Shown here: positions 38,887 through 47,338 of the stretch, piece by piece
How positions within the stretch are numbered: the first letter of the stretch is position 1
How the letters are laid out: each line of letters begins with the position of its first letter
DNA from: Bradyrhizobium paxllaeri
GTDB taxonomy: Bacteria; Pseudomonadota; Alphaproteobacteria; Rhizobiales; Xanthobacteraceae
Direction of reading: 5' to 3'
Length of the DNA: 64,000 bases
Assembly (NCBI RefSeq): GCF_001693515.2
Contig: NZ_CP042968.1
Coordinates: 5,332,001-5,396,000 of the forward strand
Program-made: the position numbers and the translations under genes
The notes under the pieces: model-generated
What the model saw: the letters and a program-made list of their open reading frames with translations, nothing else
The model's database searches: none
Told to the model about the DNA's origin: nothing

Positions 38887-39246
38887 TCATTGCCAGAACA
38901 GCCGCTCGGGATCGGTGTTCAATTCTTCGATTGCGGAGGTCAGGCGGTAGTAGATGCTATAAAACTCCCAGAGTCCGTTTGCGTGGTTCTTTCGAAACAG
39001 CTTCCACATCCCGTTCACCGTGTCATAGTGGACTAGCGCGACGTCGATGAGGCCGCCGTCCTTATCGATATTGTGAGAGCAGCAGGGACTCTCGATCAGA
39101 TAGCCACCCCTCACCGGTTTCACATTCGGCGAGACATAGCGATAGCGCTGGCGCGAGCTCAAGGCGCGCTCGATCCGCTTGCAATCGAGCTCGTTCGGAT
39201 GAGGATTAATCCCGATCCCTACTTTTCTCATTACCGCGGCATTCAT
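38887..39246 (-). CDS. Hypothetical nif-operon protein
   Basis: 119 residues with SPCCSHNIDKDGG (vicinal Cys and His) and a C-terminal WKLFRKNHANGLWEFYSIYY. Lies 15 bases after the NifZ-like gene in the same operon. Family uncertain, possibly DUF3024-like. The CCSH could bind metal. Confidence 0.75.
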   Translation of the reverse strand: MNAAVMRKVGIGINPHPNELDCKRIERALSSRQRYRYVSPNVKPVRGGYLIESPCCSHNIDKDGGLIDVALVHYDTVNGMWKLFRKNHANGLWEFYSIYYRLTSAIEELNTDPERLFWQ

Positions 39247-39261
39247 TGCGAACGGCTCCCC

Positions 39262-39501
39262 TCAAAGCACTGTGATTTCTTCTTCAAGACAGCCGACGAC
39301 CAGCCGCTCGCCATACTCAACGAGATAGATTGGCACGTTCGCTAAGGTATGCCTTCCGACCTGCACGATCTCGCCGATCGCTCCGGCGCCGATCAAGAGT
39401 CCGTTCGCCGGTGCGTCCGGAAAGGAGCCGTCGTTAATGAGGTCGACCGCCGCCTTGACGCGCTGGCCCCATTGGTACTTCGGCAGCCTCGGGTCGGTCA
39501 C
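39262..39501 (-). CDS. NifZ-like protein, second copy
   Basis: 79 residues: WGQRVKAAVDLINDGSFPD and GAIGEIVQVG with YLVEYGERLVVGCLEEE match the NifZ domain (SH3-like). Overlaps the end of the first nifZ by four bases. Probably a tandem paralogue sharing the role in P-cluster formation. Confidence 0.85.
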   Translation of the reverse strand: MTDPRLPKYQWGQRVKAAVDLINDGSFPDAPANGLLIGAGAIGEIVQVGRHTLANVPIYLVEYGERLVVGCLEEEITVL

Positions 39502-39818
39502 GGGGCGGCCTCTTCCGGCAACGGCAGGTCCTCAAGCTCCTCGCGCGCCACCACCGGCTCGAGCTCCTTGCGCTTCATGCCGACGCGGTTGCCGCTTTCG
39601 AGAAATTCGACGCCATAAATGTAGAACTGCTGCAGGAAAGTGCCGATTGAGACGACGTAACCCACCTCCCCCTTTTTGGCGAGGATCTCGCCAACTTCCT
39701 TGCCGGCATAAGTTCCATCATTGCGGATGGCGCGGTTCGCCCGCACCTTTTCGCCGAAGCTGAAGAAAGGCGGCCCGGTCAGCTCGACATCCTCACTGTC
39801 GCGAACGATGTTGCTCAT
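39498..39818 (-). CDS. nifZ: NifZ
   Basis: 106 residues with FSFGEKVRANRAIRNDGTYAG and KGEVGYVVSIGTFLQQFYIY, the NifZ fold. NifZ acts with NifH in maturing the second P-cluster of MoFe protein. Translationally coupled to the LRV gene upstream (ATGA overlap) and to the NifZ-like gene downstream. Confidence 0.9.
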   Translation of the reverse strand: MSNIVRDSEDVELTGPPFFSFGEKVRANRAIRNDGTYAGKEVGEILAKKGEVGYVVSIGTFLQQFYIYGVEFLESGNRVGMKRKELEPVVAREELEDLPLPEEAAP

Positions 39819-40588
39819 GTCCCACTCTCTCTCGGTCGTTCGGGCCGGATCGCCACGCGCCCGCGGGCGACTTCCTGCACCATCGAGTCCTCGTCCTCGG
39901 TCAACTCAGCCAGTTCGGCCGGTCTAATGCGGCTTGCCACCTCATAACGGACGCGCCAATCTGGATCGCGACGCAGCACGCTAAGCGAATCCGGAGATAG
40001 CCGCCGTGCGATCTCGAGCCGCACGCTCGAATCGTGATCATTGACCATGCCCAGAAGCCAGTCATAGGGAATTCGGAGCGCAACCACGCGGCGCACCTTG
40101 GGCTCGTCATCGTTCATGAGACACCCAAGCAGCGCCGATGCGATCCGGCTCGCCACCACCAGGCGAACGTAATAGTCCTGATCCGACATCATTGGCGCCA
40201 GCTCCTCGCCTTCCAGCAAGGTCGCAACCCGCATCCTCACATCCCGATGCGGGTCGCTGCGTAGCCGCAGCACAAAGCGCTTGGGAAGTCGGCGCGCCGC
40301 GTTCCAGCGCACGGTTTCCTCGGCGTCCTCGAGCAGCATCGGCAGTAGGAACAGGTTGGCGTGTCTGGCCGCGATCGCGCGCACCTCGAAATGCGGATGT
40401 GTGATGTAAGCGTCGGCTAGCTGCGGATTCCAGTTGAAGAAGCGGTCTATGCGCTGGGCATAACGGTCGTTGACGCAGGCTTGCGTCAAGCAGCAGCCGC
40501 CAGTGGCCCTGAGCCCGAGATGCCTGCAGGTGCCGCAGTCGATCTCATTGCCAAGCCAGTCGCGGGCCTCATCGATGTCATCGATCAT
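39815..40588 (-). CDS. LRV (leucine-rich variant) repeat protein with N-terminal 4Fe-4S domain
   Basis: About 257 residues from the ATG at 40588. A Cys cluster CGTCRHLGLRATGGCCLTQAC at residues about 20-40 matches the LRV Fe-S domain. It is followed by about eight 24-residue helical repeats (for example DPHRDVRMRVA, DDEPKVRRVVALRI, DHDSSVRLEIARRL, DPDWRVRYEVASRI). The Azotobacter vinelandii LRV protein is encoded in its nif region; function is unclear, perhaps a scaffold. Start overlaps the TPR gene. Confidence 0.88.
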   Translation of the reverse strand: MIDDIDEARDWLGNEIDCGTCRHLGLRATGGCCLTQACVNDRYAQRIDRFFNWNPQLADAYITHPHFEVRAIAARHANLFLLPMLLEDAEETVRWNAARRLPKRFVLRLRSDPHRDVRMRVATLLEGEELAPMMSDQDYYVRLVVASRIASALLGCLMNDDEPKVRRVVALRIPYDWLLGMVNDHDSSVRLEIARRLSPDSLSVLRRDPDWRVRYEVASRIRPAELAELTEDEDSMVQEVARGRVAIRPERPRESGT

Positions 40589-41114
40589 CGTCTTGTCCTG
40601 TCCACTCAACCACGTCTAGGAGTACCTTGGCGCCGATTTTGTCGGTCGGGTCGAGCTCTACGAGCTTGCTGGCGGCCGCGTGCCCTTCATTGAGATTGCC
40701 GAGCCGCATCTGCAGGTAGGCGTAGGCTTTCAGTGAAAATAAATAGAAGCGTGGCAAGCTATTCTCATAGCAATCGAAAGCAGCATCGGTCGCGCTGACC
40801 CGCCGCCAGTCGTCTGAGAGACCGTTTTCACGCGCTGCCTTAGAAATACAGAGCTTTGCGAGCTCCAACGCTTCGGCCAAGCGAGCCTTGTAGAAATAAA
40901 AGCGATAGTGTCCGATCAGGACGGCGGCGTGTCCCGGCGCCAGCGCCTGCGCTTCGTGCAGGTGTTTTTCCGCGATCTCGTCCAGGTGGTAGGTCTGCCC
41001 GGCCTGCCTCAGATGATCCTCCGCTTCGCGCGGCAGGCCGTTTCCGAGTAGCGTGCGCGCGGTGAGCGCCCCCTTCCTCTCCGACAGCGGATTGCCTGTC
41101 CCATCGAGGTTCAT
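40578..41114 (-). CDS. TPR-like nif-cluster protein
   Basis: 178 residues, helical with TPR-type repeats (HLHEAQALAPGHAAVLIGHY; FSLKAYAYLQMRLGNLNEG then AASKLVELDPTDKIGAKVL). Such proteins are regular members of Bradyrhizobium nifB operons; probably an assembly adaptor. A decayed paralogue lies at 32757-33115. Overlaps both neighbours by a few bases. Confidence 0.8.
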   Translation of the reverse strand: MNLDGTGNPLSERKGALTARTLLGNGLPREAEDHLRQAGQTYHLDEIAEKHLHEAQALAPGHAAVLIGHYRFYFYKARLAEALELAKLCISKAARENGLSDDWRRVSATDAAFDCYENSLPRFYLFSLKAYAYLQMRLGNLNEGHAAASKLVELDPTDKIGAKVLLDVVEWTGQDDDR

Positions 41115-41452
41115 CGGCAGCTTTCCTCTTCAAACCAGCAGCCTTTGCGGTGCTGCTGGAGCAGCACACCCAATCCTGGGAAGATCAGCTCGGTCTGCGC
41201 AGCGGTGTCGGTCAAATCGATCGCGAGACGACCAGCATTGGCTGGTTCTCGGCATGGAGAAGCAACTTCGGGCTGTTGCGGGTCGAGTCCTTGCTGAATG
41301 GACCGAGGTGCCGGGGCAAGACCTATATCGCCGGTACAGTCCTGGCAACCATCTGCCGTGATGGCGAGCCGGACACTGGCGCCAGCGGTGCCATCGGCGC
41401 GCAGCACGAAACTCGTGAGTTTTTCAGCGGCGGCCCCCAGCGTGAAAGTCAT
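41111..41452 (-). CDS. HesB/IscA-like protein, divergent
   Basis: About 113 residues from the ATG at 41452 (AGAGG upstream, 15 bases after frxA). It starts MTFTLGAAAEKLTSF and has VRLAITADGC, the first Cys region of A-type Fe-S carriers, and AIDLTDTAAQTELIF near the end. The middle looks shifted: the expected LLLHAENQPML lies in the +1 frame although the frame stays open, suggesting two compensating indels. The usual C-terminal C-G-C is replaced. Fe-S carrier function is doubtful. Confidence 0.65.
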   Translation of the reverse strand: MTFTLGAAAEKLTSFVLRADGTAGASVRLAITADGCQDCTGDIGLAPAPRSIQQGLDPQQPEVASPCREPANAGRLAIDLTDTAAQTELIFPGLGVLLQQHRKGCWFEEESCR

Positions 41453-41466
41453 AGGCTCGAGCCTCT

Positions 41467-41691
41467 TTACGCCGGTGCCTGGTAGCGCGGCAATGAGGTG
41501 TCGACGACGCATGTATTATCGACCGGGCACACCGCGACGCATTGCGGCTCGTCGAAATGGCCGATGCATTCGGTGCATTTCTTCGGGTCGATGACGAACG
41601 CCCCGCCCTTCTCCGAGATAGCGACATTCGGACATTCCGGCTCGCAAGCCGAGCAGCTCGTGCATTGCGAGGCAATGATCTTGAACGGCAT
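41467..41691 (-). CDS. frxA: FrxA/FdxN-type 2[4Fe-4S] ferredoxin
   Basis: 74 residues with two Cys clusters: [11 protein letters not shown] and [18 protein letters not shown], the latter with the insertion typical of nif-associated bacterial ferredoxins. Immediately follows nifB (10-base gap). Serves as electron donor to NifB or nitrogenase in rhizobia. Confidence 0.92.
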   Translation of the reverse strand: MPFKIIASQCTSCSACEPECPNVAISEKGGAFVIDPKKCTECIGHFDEPQCVAVCPVDNTCVVDTSLPRYQAPA

Positions 41692-41701
41692 GACGCCTCC
41701 C

Positions 41702-43264
41702 TTAAGCAGCCGAAATCATCGCGCCCTGCCGGAGCGCCGCCTCGCCCTTCTCGACATGATGGATCTCGCCGCTTTGCACCTTGTCGAGATATGACTTGAA
41801 CCAGGCGATTGCTGATTTTTCGATGAACTCATAGGCGTAGTGTTCGACTGGCTCGATTCCGGCCTTCAACAGATTGCTTTTCGGACAGCCGCCGATCTTG
41901 GCCACAAACACCGCATGGCAGTCGTTGATGGCGCGGATGATGGTGGAAAGGTTCTCCTCCTGGCCATAACCGCCTCGGCAATAATGATCGACGCGGCGAT
42001 GGCCAACGAATTTGGCACCCGTAGTGGAGAGTTCGTATACTTGGAACTCCTTGGCATGCCCAAAATGCTCGTTGATAAGGCCCGAGCCCCTCGTCGCCAC
42101 AGCAACCAGGAGCTTGATGCCGCTCATTTCGCTGGCGAGCTCGGGGAGCTCCTCCTGCGCGGCAGCAACCTTGGCGGCGCGCTTCTCCTCGACCTTGGCC
42201 TGATAGGCCTTGCGCATCTCCAGATCATAATTGACGTCCATGGCCATAATCTTCTCGGTAGTGAACTCCGCACCTCGGTCCTCGCCGAGCAGGCCAACAG
42301 CGTCGGCGCGGCACTGCCGGCAGTGCCGCATCATGTTCGTCTCCCCTTCGCACACATCCTGCAGCGCCTTCAATTCTCGCGAGATCGGACCCCGCTGGCC
42401 GTTGAGACCAAATACGGTGCCGTGCTCGGGCGCGGAGATCAGCGGCATGATGTTGTGTAGGAACGCGCCGCGCGATTTGATCGCCTTATTGACCTCGACC
42501 AGATGCTGGTCGTTGATGCCCGGGATCATCACCGAATTGATCTTGCATAGAATACCCCGCTTCGTCAGCATCTCGAGGCCTTGCAGCTGGCGCTCATTTA
42601 GGATCGTTGCGGCTTCGATGCCCGTGTAGCGCTTGTGATTGTAGAAAATCCAAGGATAGATTTTGGCGCCGATTTCAGGGTGGATCATGTTGATGGTGAT
42701 GGTGACGTGGTCGATCTTGAGGCTGGCGATCCTGTCGACATGGTCGGGCAGCATCAGGCCATTGGTCGACAGGCACAGCTTGATGTCGGGAGCGGCCTTG
42801 GCCACCAGCTCGAAGGTCTTGAACGTCCTTTTCGGATTAGCCAAGGGATCGCCGGGTCCTGCGATGCCGAGCACCGTCATCTGTGGGATGGTGGAGGCGA
42901 CCGCCAGCACCTTTTTTGCCGCCTGCTCCGGCGTTAGTTTTTCGCTCACCACGCCCGGGCGCGATTCATTAGCGCAATCATATTTGCGATTGCAGTAATT
43001 GCATTGCATGTTGCAAGCAGGCGCGACTGCAACATGCATGCGGGCGTAGTGATGATGCGCTTCTTCGCTGTAGCAGGGATGGTTCTTGACCTTCTCCCAG
43101 ATCTCGGTCGGCAGCTTAGCCTGGCTGGCTTGCGAGCCGCAGCTCGCCTTGCCGCTGGCGCCGGACGTGCCGCAGCCCTTGTGCTCGGCTATCACCTGCC
43201 TGATCTCGCCGATCTCGACGGCGCTTGCTGCCGCGCTTGCTTCGTCCAGCGCTGATACGTCCAT
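41702..43264 (-). CDS. nifB: NifB, FeMo-cofactor precursor radical SAM enzyme
   Basis: 520 residues. Radical SAM motif CNMQCNYC at Cys 84, 88 and 91; the following core ([30 protein letters not shown]) is standard. Residues beyond about 390 form the NifX-like domain ([20 protein letters not shown]). NifB fuses two 4Fe-4S units with a SAM-derived carbide to make NifB-co (L-cluster). The N-terminus contains Cys-rich [14 protein letters not shown]. Own sigma-54 promoter and NifA site. Confidence 0.97.
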   Translation of the reverse strand: MDVSALDEASAAASAVEIGEIRQVIAEHKGCGTSGASGKASCGSQASQAKLPTEIWEKVKNHPCYSEEAHHHYARMHVAVAPACNMQCNYCNRKYDCANESRPGVVSEKLTPEQAAKKVLAVASTIPQMTVLGIAGPGDPLANPKRTFKTFELVAKAAPDIKLCLSTNGLMLPDHVDRIASLKIDHVTITINMIHPEIGAKIYPWIFYNHKRYTGIEAATILNERQLQGLEMLTKRGILCKINSVMIPGINDQHLVEVNKAIKSRGAFLHNIMPLISAPEHGTVFGLNGQRGPISRELKALQDVCEGETNMMRHCRQCRADAVGLLGEDRGAEFTTEKIMAMDVNYDLEMRKAYQAKVEEKRAAKVAAAQEELPELASEMSGIKLLVAVATRGSGLINEHFGHAKEFQVYELSTTGAKFVGHRRVDHYCRGGYGQEENLSTIIRAINDCHAVFVAKIGGCPKSNLLKAGIEPVEHYAYEFIEKSAIAWFKSYLDKVQSGEIHHVEKGEAALRQGAMISAA

Positions 43265-43305
43265 GCTTCGATTCTCCCCTGCAGGCGGAAACTAAAAAGA
43301 CGATT

Positions 43306-43322
43306 TGCAACTCGCGTGCCAT
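43306..43322 (-). promoter_or_regulatory. Sigma-54 promoter of nifB
   Basis: The minus strand reads ATGGCACGCGAGTTGCA, a perfect TGGCACG-N4-TTGCA, about 40 bases upstream of the nifB ATG. Confidence 0.92.
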
Positions 43323-43416
43323 GGCCGGGAATGGCGACGAATTTTGATCTAAGCCAAAAGTGAGCCGCCTGCCGCGGTAGGCCGTGGAAGCAAAGCCGTC
43401 TGCACGAGATTAGAAA

Positions 43417-43432
43417 TGTTCAAAGCGTGACA
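43417..43432. promoter_or_regulatory. NifA binding site upstream of nifB
   Basis: Perfect TGT-N10-ACA (TGTTCAAAGCGTGACA), about 95 bases upstream of the -24/-12 element; its half-sites resemble those of the nifH site. Confidence 0.87.
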
Positions 43433-43537
43433 AGGCGTCTCGATCCTGACAGTGAGCGCAGTCAACCCTAGGCGCGAAATGCAGGATAACTTACGTGCGC
43501 CGGCAAGCGAGCAACATCGCCCCATATGCAAGGTCTG

Positions 43538-44401
43538 TCAGGCAGCGAGCAGGATCGCGGTCGCGCGCGGGAGCGGGATCGCAAGCGGCGTCAGCCCCTG
43601 TTCGACCAGAAATCGCAGCTCATTCCTGGACAGCACACCCGGTTCCACGATGGCGTAATGAACACCGCTCGAGCGCTTGATGAGCTGCCGCGCATAGGTT
43701 CGCAGCATCTGATCGTTGAAGCGGCAACCGATGAAGAGAAAGCTTCGGCCACTGCGCCGCTCTTTCACCACATCGGGGATCGGCGTCTGAATGTCGATCT
43801 CGGTCAGCACCTCGACATAGTCAGCGTCCGAGATCAGGAAGTTCCTCGCAGGCAGTACGCCGCCGTGCGGCTTGTAGAGGACAGTGGTCCAGCTCTGCGC
43901 CGCAGCACGATCGACCTCTCTGCCCTCCGCATTATAGAAGCGATACCAGCGCTCCTCGCAGATGCCGGCGCGGGTGATGCCCTGCACCTCGCCCCATCCC
44001 TCGTGCTTGCAAAGCGCCGTACGCATTGCGCTATCATACCAGGCATCGACGATGAGAGGCAGGGACAGCGCGGCGAGATGATGATGCAGTGGCATCGGCT
44101 CGACCGGTGCAGCAAAGGCCTGCACCATCAATGCGGTCACGGTAGAACGATGCTTGTTGCTCTCGATATGCTGCGCCGACGCCCAGACATTGTACTTGGC
44201 CCGACGCGGCAGAGCGACCTTGGTGGCAAAGAAGGCAGCCAAGGTCTCCGGAGTCATCGGCGCATCCGGTTTGGACGAATCGGCCAGGCCAGGTCCGAGA
44301 TAGGGAACAATGCTGCCGGAACGCAGCCGGTTCGCCACGTCAGTGAGAATCGCCTCCGCATCGGCCGCGTTAACAAAGTCGATTTGCGGGACCGTCTTCA
44401 T
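43538..44401 (-). CDS. SIR2-like domain protein of the nif cluster
   Basis: 287 residues from the ATG at 44401, which overlaps the nifT stop. The IVPYLGPGLA segment near the N-terminus and FLFIGCRFNDQMLR near the C-terminus match the SIR2_2-type fold. This gene regularly lies between fixU/nifT and nifB in Bradyrhizobium. No biochemical role is established; NAD binding or cleavage is only inferred from the fold. Confidence 0.85.
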   Translation of the reverse strand: MKTVPQIDFVNAADAEAILTDVANRLRSGSIVPYLGPGLADSSKPDAPMTPETLAAFFATKVALPRRAKYNVWASAQHIESNKHRSTVTALMVQAFAAPVEPMPLHHHLAALSLPLIVDAWYDSAMRTALCKHEGWGEVQGITRAGICEERWYRFYNAEGREVDRAAAQSWTTVLYKPHGGVLPARNFLISDADYVEVLTEIDIQTPIPDVVKERRSGRSFLFIGCRFNDQMLRTYARQLIKRSSGVHYAIVEPGVLSRNELRFLVEQGLTPLAIPLPRATAILLAA

Positions 44402-44622
44402 CACTCGTCCGCGCCCTCGCCACGCTTCCTGGCATTGACCGTGATCGGGAGCGGCGTATCGCTGGCCATCTCGGGCAGATCGAGCACCCAGCCATTGGCG
44501 ATTTTGATCCAGCCGCCCCACAACATCTCGTGCTCCGATTCAACGATCGGCTCCTCGAGATCTTTTTTCGGCACGTAAATCGACAGGCCCGCCTCCGGAG
44601 AGCGGCGAATCATGATTTTCAT
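44401..44622 (-). CDS. nifT: NifT/FixU
   Basis: 73 residues, MKIMIRRSPEAGLSIYVPKKDLEE and MLWGGWIKIANGWVLDLP, the full NifT/FixU domain. Function still undefined; mutants in other diazotrophs fix nitrogen. Follows nifS by 16 bases and overlaps the SIR2-like gene. Confidence 0.93.
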   Translation of the reverse strand: MKIMIRRSPEAGLSIYVPKKDLEEPIVESEHEMLWGGWIKIANGWVLDLPEMASDTPLPITVNARKRGEGADE

Positions 44623-44638
44623 CAGATCAACTCGTGTA

Positions 44639-45826
44639 TCAGGGCGAATTGCTGGCGTGATTGGGATGCTCTCGAGACATGGTGCGCAGGTGAGCCACGA
44701 TGCCGGACATTATTAGGACGACCTGATCGACTTCTTCGACGGTGGTTTCACGCGACAAGGAAAAGCGCACCGCGCCGCGCAGGCTCCTCGTAGGCACGTT
44801 CATGGCGCGCAGCACATGAGACGGCTTCATTGAGCACGAGCTGCAAGCTGATCCCTGCGAAGCGGCAATGCCCGCGCGCTTGAGATGATGGACGATTGCT
44901 TCGCCCTCGAGATCTTCGAAGGCGATGTTAACCGTATTCGGCAGCCGATTGCCGACATCGCCGAGCGCCATGCAGTGGCAGTTGTGCAAAATCGCCTGCT
45001 CCAGGCGATCGCGCAACGCACCAATGCGAACGCGCTCCGGCTCGAGCCGCTCGGCCGCAAGCTCTGCAGCTTTTCCAAGACCAACGATGCCCGGGATGTT
45101 CTCGGTTCCACCGCGTCGTCGTCGTTCCTGTGCGCCGCCCCAGATCAGCGGCCTGAATTTCGTGCCTTTGCGTAAATAGAGCGCTCCGATCCCTTTGGGG
45201 CCATGCAGCTTATGTGCCGACAGCGACAGCATGTCGATAGCACTGTCTTTCAAGTCGATGGGCTCCCTGCCTACGGCCTGTACCGCATCAGTGTGAAACA
45301 ACGCGCCCGCCGCACGCGCCAACCCAGCCAGAAACTCCACCGGGAAAATCGTACCGGTCTCGTTGTTGGCCCACATAACCGACACGATCGCCGTGCGTGG
45401 TCCAAGCGCCCAGCGAAAGGCCTCGACGTCAAGTCGTCCGCGCGAATCCACCGGGATCACGTGCGTCTTGATGCCCCTTGTCGCCAATTGCTCCACCATA
45501 GCTAGAATGGCGGAATGCTCGACGGAAGTGGTGACGATCTCGTCGCGCCCTTCCTGGGTCGCAAGCGCAGAAAGGATGGCGGTATTGTTGGACTCGGTCC
45601 CGCCTGAGGTGAAGACGATCTCCTGATCGTGGGCCGCTCCCAGCAAACCCTGCAGGCTGCGGCGCGCCTTCCCCACCGCGCCCGCGACCTCGCTGCCGAA
45701 GACATGGCTGGACGAGGCATTACCGAACCGCTCTGTGAAGAACGGTAGCATGGCTTGCAAGACAGACGGATCTGTCCGTGTGGTCGCATTGTTATCGAGA
45801 TAGATCGGCACAAACACCTCGTTCAA
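44639..45826 (-). CDS. nifS: NifS, cysteine desulfurase
   Basis: 395 residues. PLP lysine K206 in SLSAHKLHGPKG, the phosphate-binding TSGGTESNN and the catalytic Cys 328 in GSACSSCSMKPSHVL are present. It releases sulfur from cysteine for nitrogenase Fe-S cluster assembly on NifU/IscA. ATG overlaps the nifU stop by four bases. Confidence 0.96.
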   Translation of the reverse strand: MNEVFVPIYLDNNATTRTDPSVLQAMLPFFTERFGNASSSHVFGSEVAGAVGKARRSLQGLLGAAHDQEIVFTSGGTESNNTAILSALATQEGRDEIVTTSVEHSAILAMVEQLATRGIKTHVIPVDSRGRLDVEAFRWALGPRTAIVSVMWANNETGTIFPVEFLAGLARAAGALFHTDAVQAVGREPIDLKDSAIDMLSLSAHKLHGPKGIGALYLRKGTKFRPLIWGGAQERRRRGGTENIPGIVGLGKAAELAAERLEPERVRIGALRDRLEQAILHNCHCMALGDVGNRLPNTVNIAFEDLEGEAIVHHLKRAGIAASQGSACSSCSMKPSHVLRAMNVPTRSLRGAVRFSLSRETTVEEVDQVVLIMSGIVAHLRTMSREHPNHASNSP

Positions 45827-46113
45827 TGCCGCGTATTGCCGACGCCGGCGACCGGGATCAGGCGAACGAATTCGCCGAGCCTTTCAACCAGCCGCGCCTG
45901 AATGCTTTCTAGCGTCACGCTTGAAAGCTTGCAGAATACGCAGGCACCAGTCAGCTTGACCATGATCTTGCTGCCCTCGGTCCCGACCAGCTGACAATCG
46001 CCGCCGTCGCGTTGCAGATTGGGCCGGATCTCCTCGATCACAGCGCGAATGAGTTGCTCCCGATCGCTCTCAATGATCGGCGCTTGCTTTAGTTGTTCTG
46101 GTTCCACCAGCAT
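45823..46113 (-). CDS. nifU: NifU C-terminal-domain Fe-S scaffold
   Basis: 96 residues comprising only the NifU C-terminal (Nfu) domain: IEEIRPNLQRDGGDCQLVG and the CVFCKLSS (C-x2-C) cluster site. The N-terminal scaffold and ferredoxin domains of full-length NifU are absent, as in other Bradyrhizobium. A longer frame upstream is out of register with iscN. Coupled to nifS. Confidence 0.92.
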   Translation of the reverse strand: MLVEPEQLKQAPIIESDREQLIRAVIEEIRPNLQRDGGDCQLVGTEGSKIMVKLTGACVFCKLSSVTLESIQARLVERLGEFVRLIPVAGVGNTRH

Positions 46114-46129
46114 GCTTCGATTTCTCTTT

Positions 46130-46462
46130 TTATCTGCTGAAGGATTTTCCGCAGGCGCAGCTCGAGCTGGCGTTTGGGTTGTCGAAGGTGAAGCCCGATC
46201 CCTCCAGCGCCACCACGAAATCGATCGTCGTGCCGGCGAGGTGCTCATGGCTCTTATTGTCGACAAACACCTTGATCCCGTCGCGCTCAATGACGGTGTC
46301 GTCGGACTTTGCCTCGTCGGCAAAACCCATCTTGTATTTGAATCCGTCGCAGCCGCCGGTCTCGACCATGATGCGCAGGCCGCTCGTCGGCTGCGCCGAA
46401 GCCGAGATCGCGCTCTTGAGCGCATTCACTGCGCTATTCGTCAGATTGATCATGGCACCCAT
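46130..46462 (-). CDS. iscN: IscA/HesB-type Fe-S carrier (IscN)
   Basis: About 110 residues. GLRIMVETGGCDGFKYKMGF holds the first ligand Cys and the C-terminal CACGKS the other two. First gene of the nifU-nifS operon. Two ATGs are possible: 46462 (GGGA just upstream) or 46453; I use 46462. Sigma-54 promoter 30 bases upstream. Confidence 0.9.
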   Translation of the reverse strand: MGAMINLTNSAVNALKSAISASAQPTSGLRIMVETGGCDGFKYKMGFADEAKSDDTVIERDGIKVFVDNKSHEHLAGTTIDFVVALEGSGFTFDNPNASSSCACGKSFSR

Positions 46463-46490
46463 ATTTTCCCAAGTCGTTTGCATGAGAATT

Positions 46491-46507
46491 GGCAAGTCGC
46501 ATGCCAG
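46491..46507 (-). promoter_or_regulatory. Sigma-54 promoter of iscN-nifUS
   Basis: The minus strand reads CTGGCATGCGACTTGCC; TGGCA-G and TTGC in register with one mismatch. Confidence 0.82.
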
Positions 46508-46568
46508 CGCGCACGAGCCTGACAATGCTTACTTTTTTCAAAATCGTGCCTGTTGGCTTTGCGACGCG

Positions 46569-46584
46569 TGTCGGGTTGCTGACA
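46569..46584. promoter_or_regulatory. NifA binding site shared by divergent nif genes
   Basis: Perfect TGT-N10-ACA (TGTCGGGTTGCTGACA), about 60-75 bases from the sigma-54 elements on either side. A near-match (TGT-N10-ACG) lies about 20 bases to the left. Confidence 0.82.
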
Positions 46585-46658
46585 AAGGTTTTCGAGGTAT
46601 CGCGGAATCTTTTAGGCGTCTTCTTTATGGATTAGCCGATGAAGCGTTACGAACGCGA

Positions 46659-46674
46659 CGGCAAACAATTTGCA
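46659..46674 (+). promoter_or_regulatory. Candidate sigma-54 promoter of the divergent unknown gene
   Basis: The plus strand reads CGGCAAACAATTTGCA: GG-N10-GC with GGCA and TTGCA matching, but C for T at the first base and ACG replaced. It lies 58 bases before the ATG at 46733. Confidence 0.6.
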
Positions 46675-46732
46675 TTGCGTCTTCCGCCGCCGGAGTGTCC
46701 GGCGATTGTCTTGGATCGAGGGATGATTTTTT

Positions 46733-47323
46733 ATGACTGCAATCGAGAACACCGCGCTAGGCCGGTTGGAGAACGAGGGACGCCTGCTCAATGCCATATT
46801 CAAGGGCGGGACCACCAAGCAGGGCCGGTTCGGCTTTCGCGGCGATATCGCCCTAAAATTCCAGGCCCAGGTCGCCGACGAGAAGCGGCCGCCCCACTAT
46901 TCGATCGAGCAGGTGCTGACGGTCGTGCAGGAAGGCGAACGCAGCATTTCGGTGCTTGCCGGCTATCTGCACTGCTTCGCTTATCTTGCTGATGTCGCAA
47001 ATGTTCTTGACGGCGCGCTAAGTCCTGATGGCAGCTACTTCATGTTTTGCAACAACATAGACCTGTTGGCGAAATATCGAATCAAGCTCCGCGGTATCAC
47101 CTTCAACGTGCTGCCGTGCGATGAATCCACCGTTTGGAAGGAGATGATGGACCTGGTCGGGGTCGACAAAAATGACATTAAGAAGCTCGACGCGCCCGGC
47201 AAGCTCGACTACCTGCTCGACGCAAGCAAGGGCGTCGATGCGTCCTATGATGAAATCTCTTACGAAGACGGCTTGAAGAGGATGGAACCCGTAAGAAACC
47301 GTAACGAGAACCGGCCGGTCTGA
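46733..47323 (+). CDS. Unknown 196-residue protein, apparently NifA-controlled
   Basis: A well-behaved plus-strand frame, divergent from iscN. I do not recognise the family. Residues 1-90 look like a compact alpha/beta domain (FKGGTTKQGRFGFRGDIALK, SIEQVLTVVQEGERSISVLA). Later segments include CFAYLADVANVLD and FMFCNNIDLLAKYRIKLRGI, and the end is charged. No signal peptide or membrane helix, so cytoplasmic. It shares a NifA site with the nifUS operon and has a plausible -24/-12 element, so it should be expressed with nitrogenase. The ribosome site (GAGGG) is 13-14 bases upstream. Confidence 0.8.
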   Translation: MTAIENTALGRLENEGRLLNAIFKGGTTKQGRFGFRGDIALKFQAQVADEKRPPHYSIEQVLTVVQEGERSISVLAGYLHCFAYLADVANVLDGALSPDGSYFMFCNNIDLLAKYRIKLRGITFNVLPCDESTVWKEMMDLVGVDKNDIKKLDAPGKLDYLLDASKGVDASYDEISYEDGLKRMEPVRNRNENRPV

Positions 47324-47338
47324 GCACCGGCTTCAACT

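Noticed and set aside
43526..44578. 350-codon plus-strand open frame
   Set aside because: Antisense to the SIR2-like gene and nifT.
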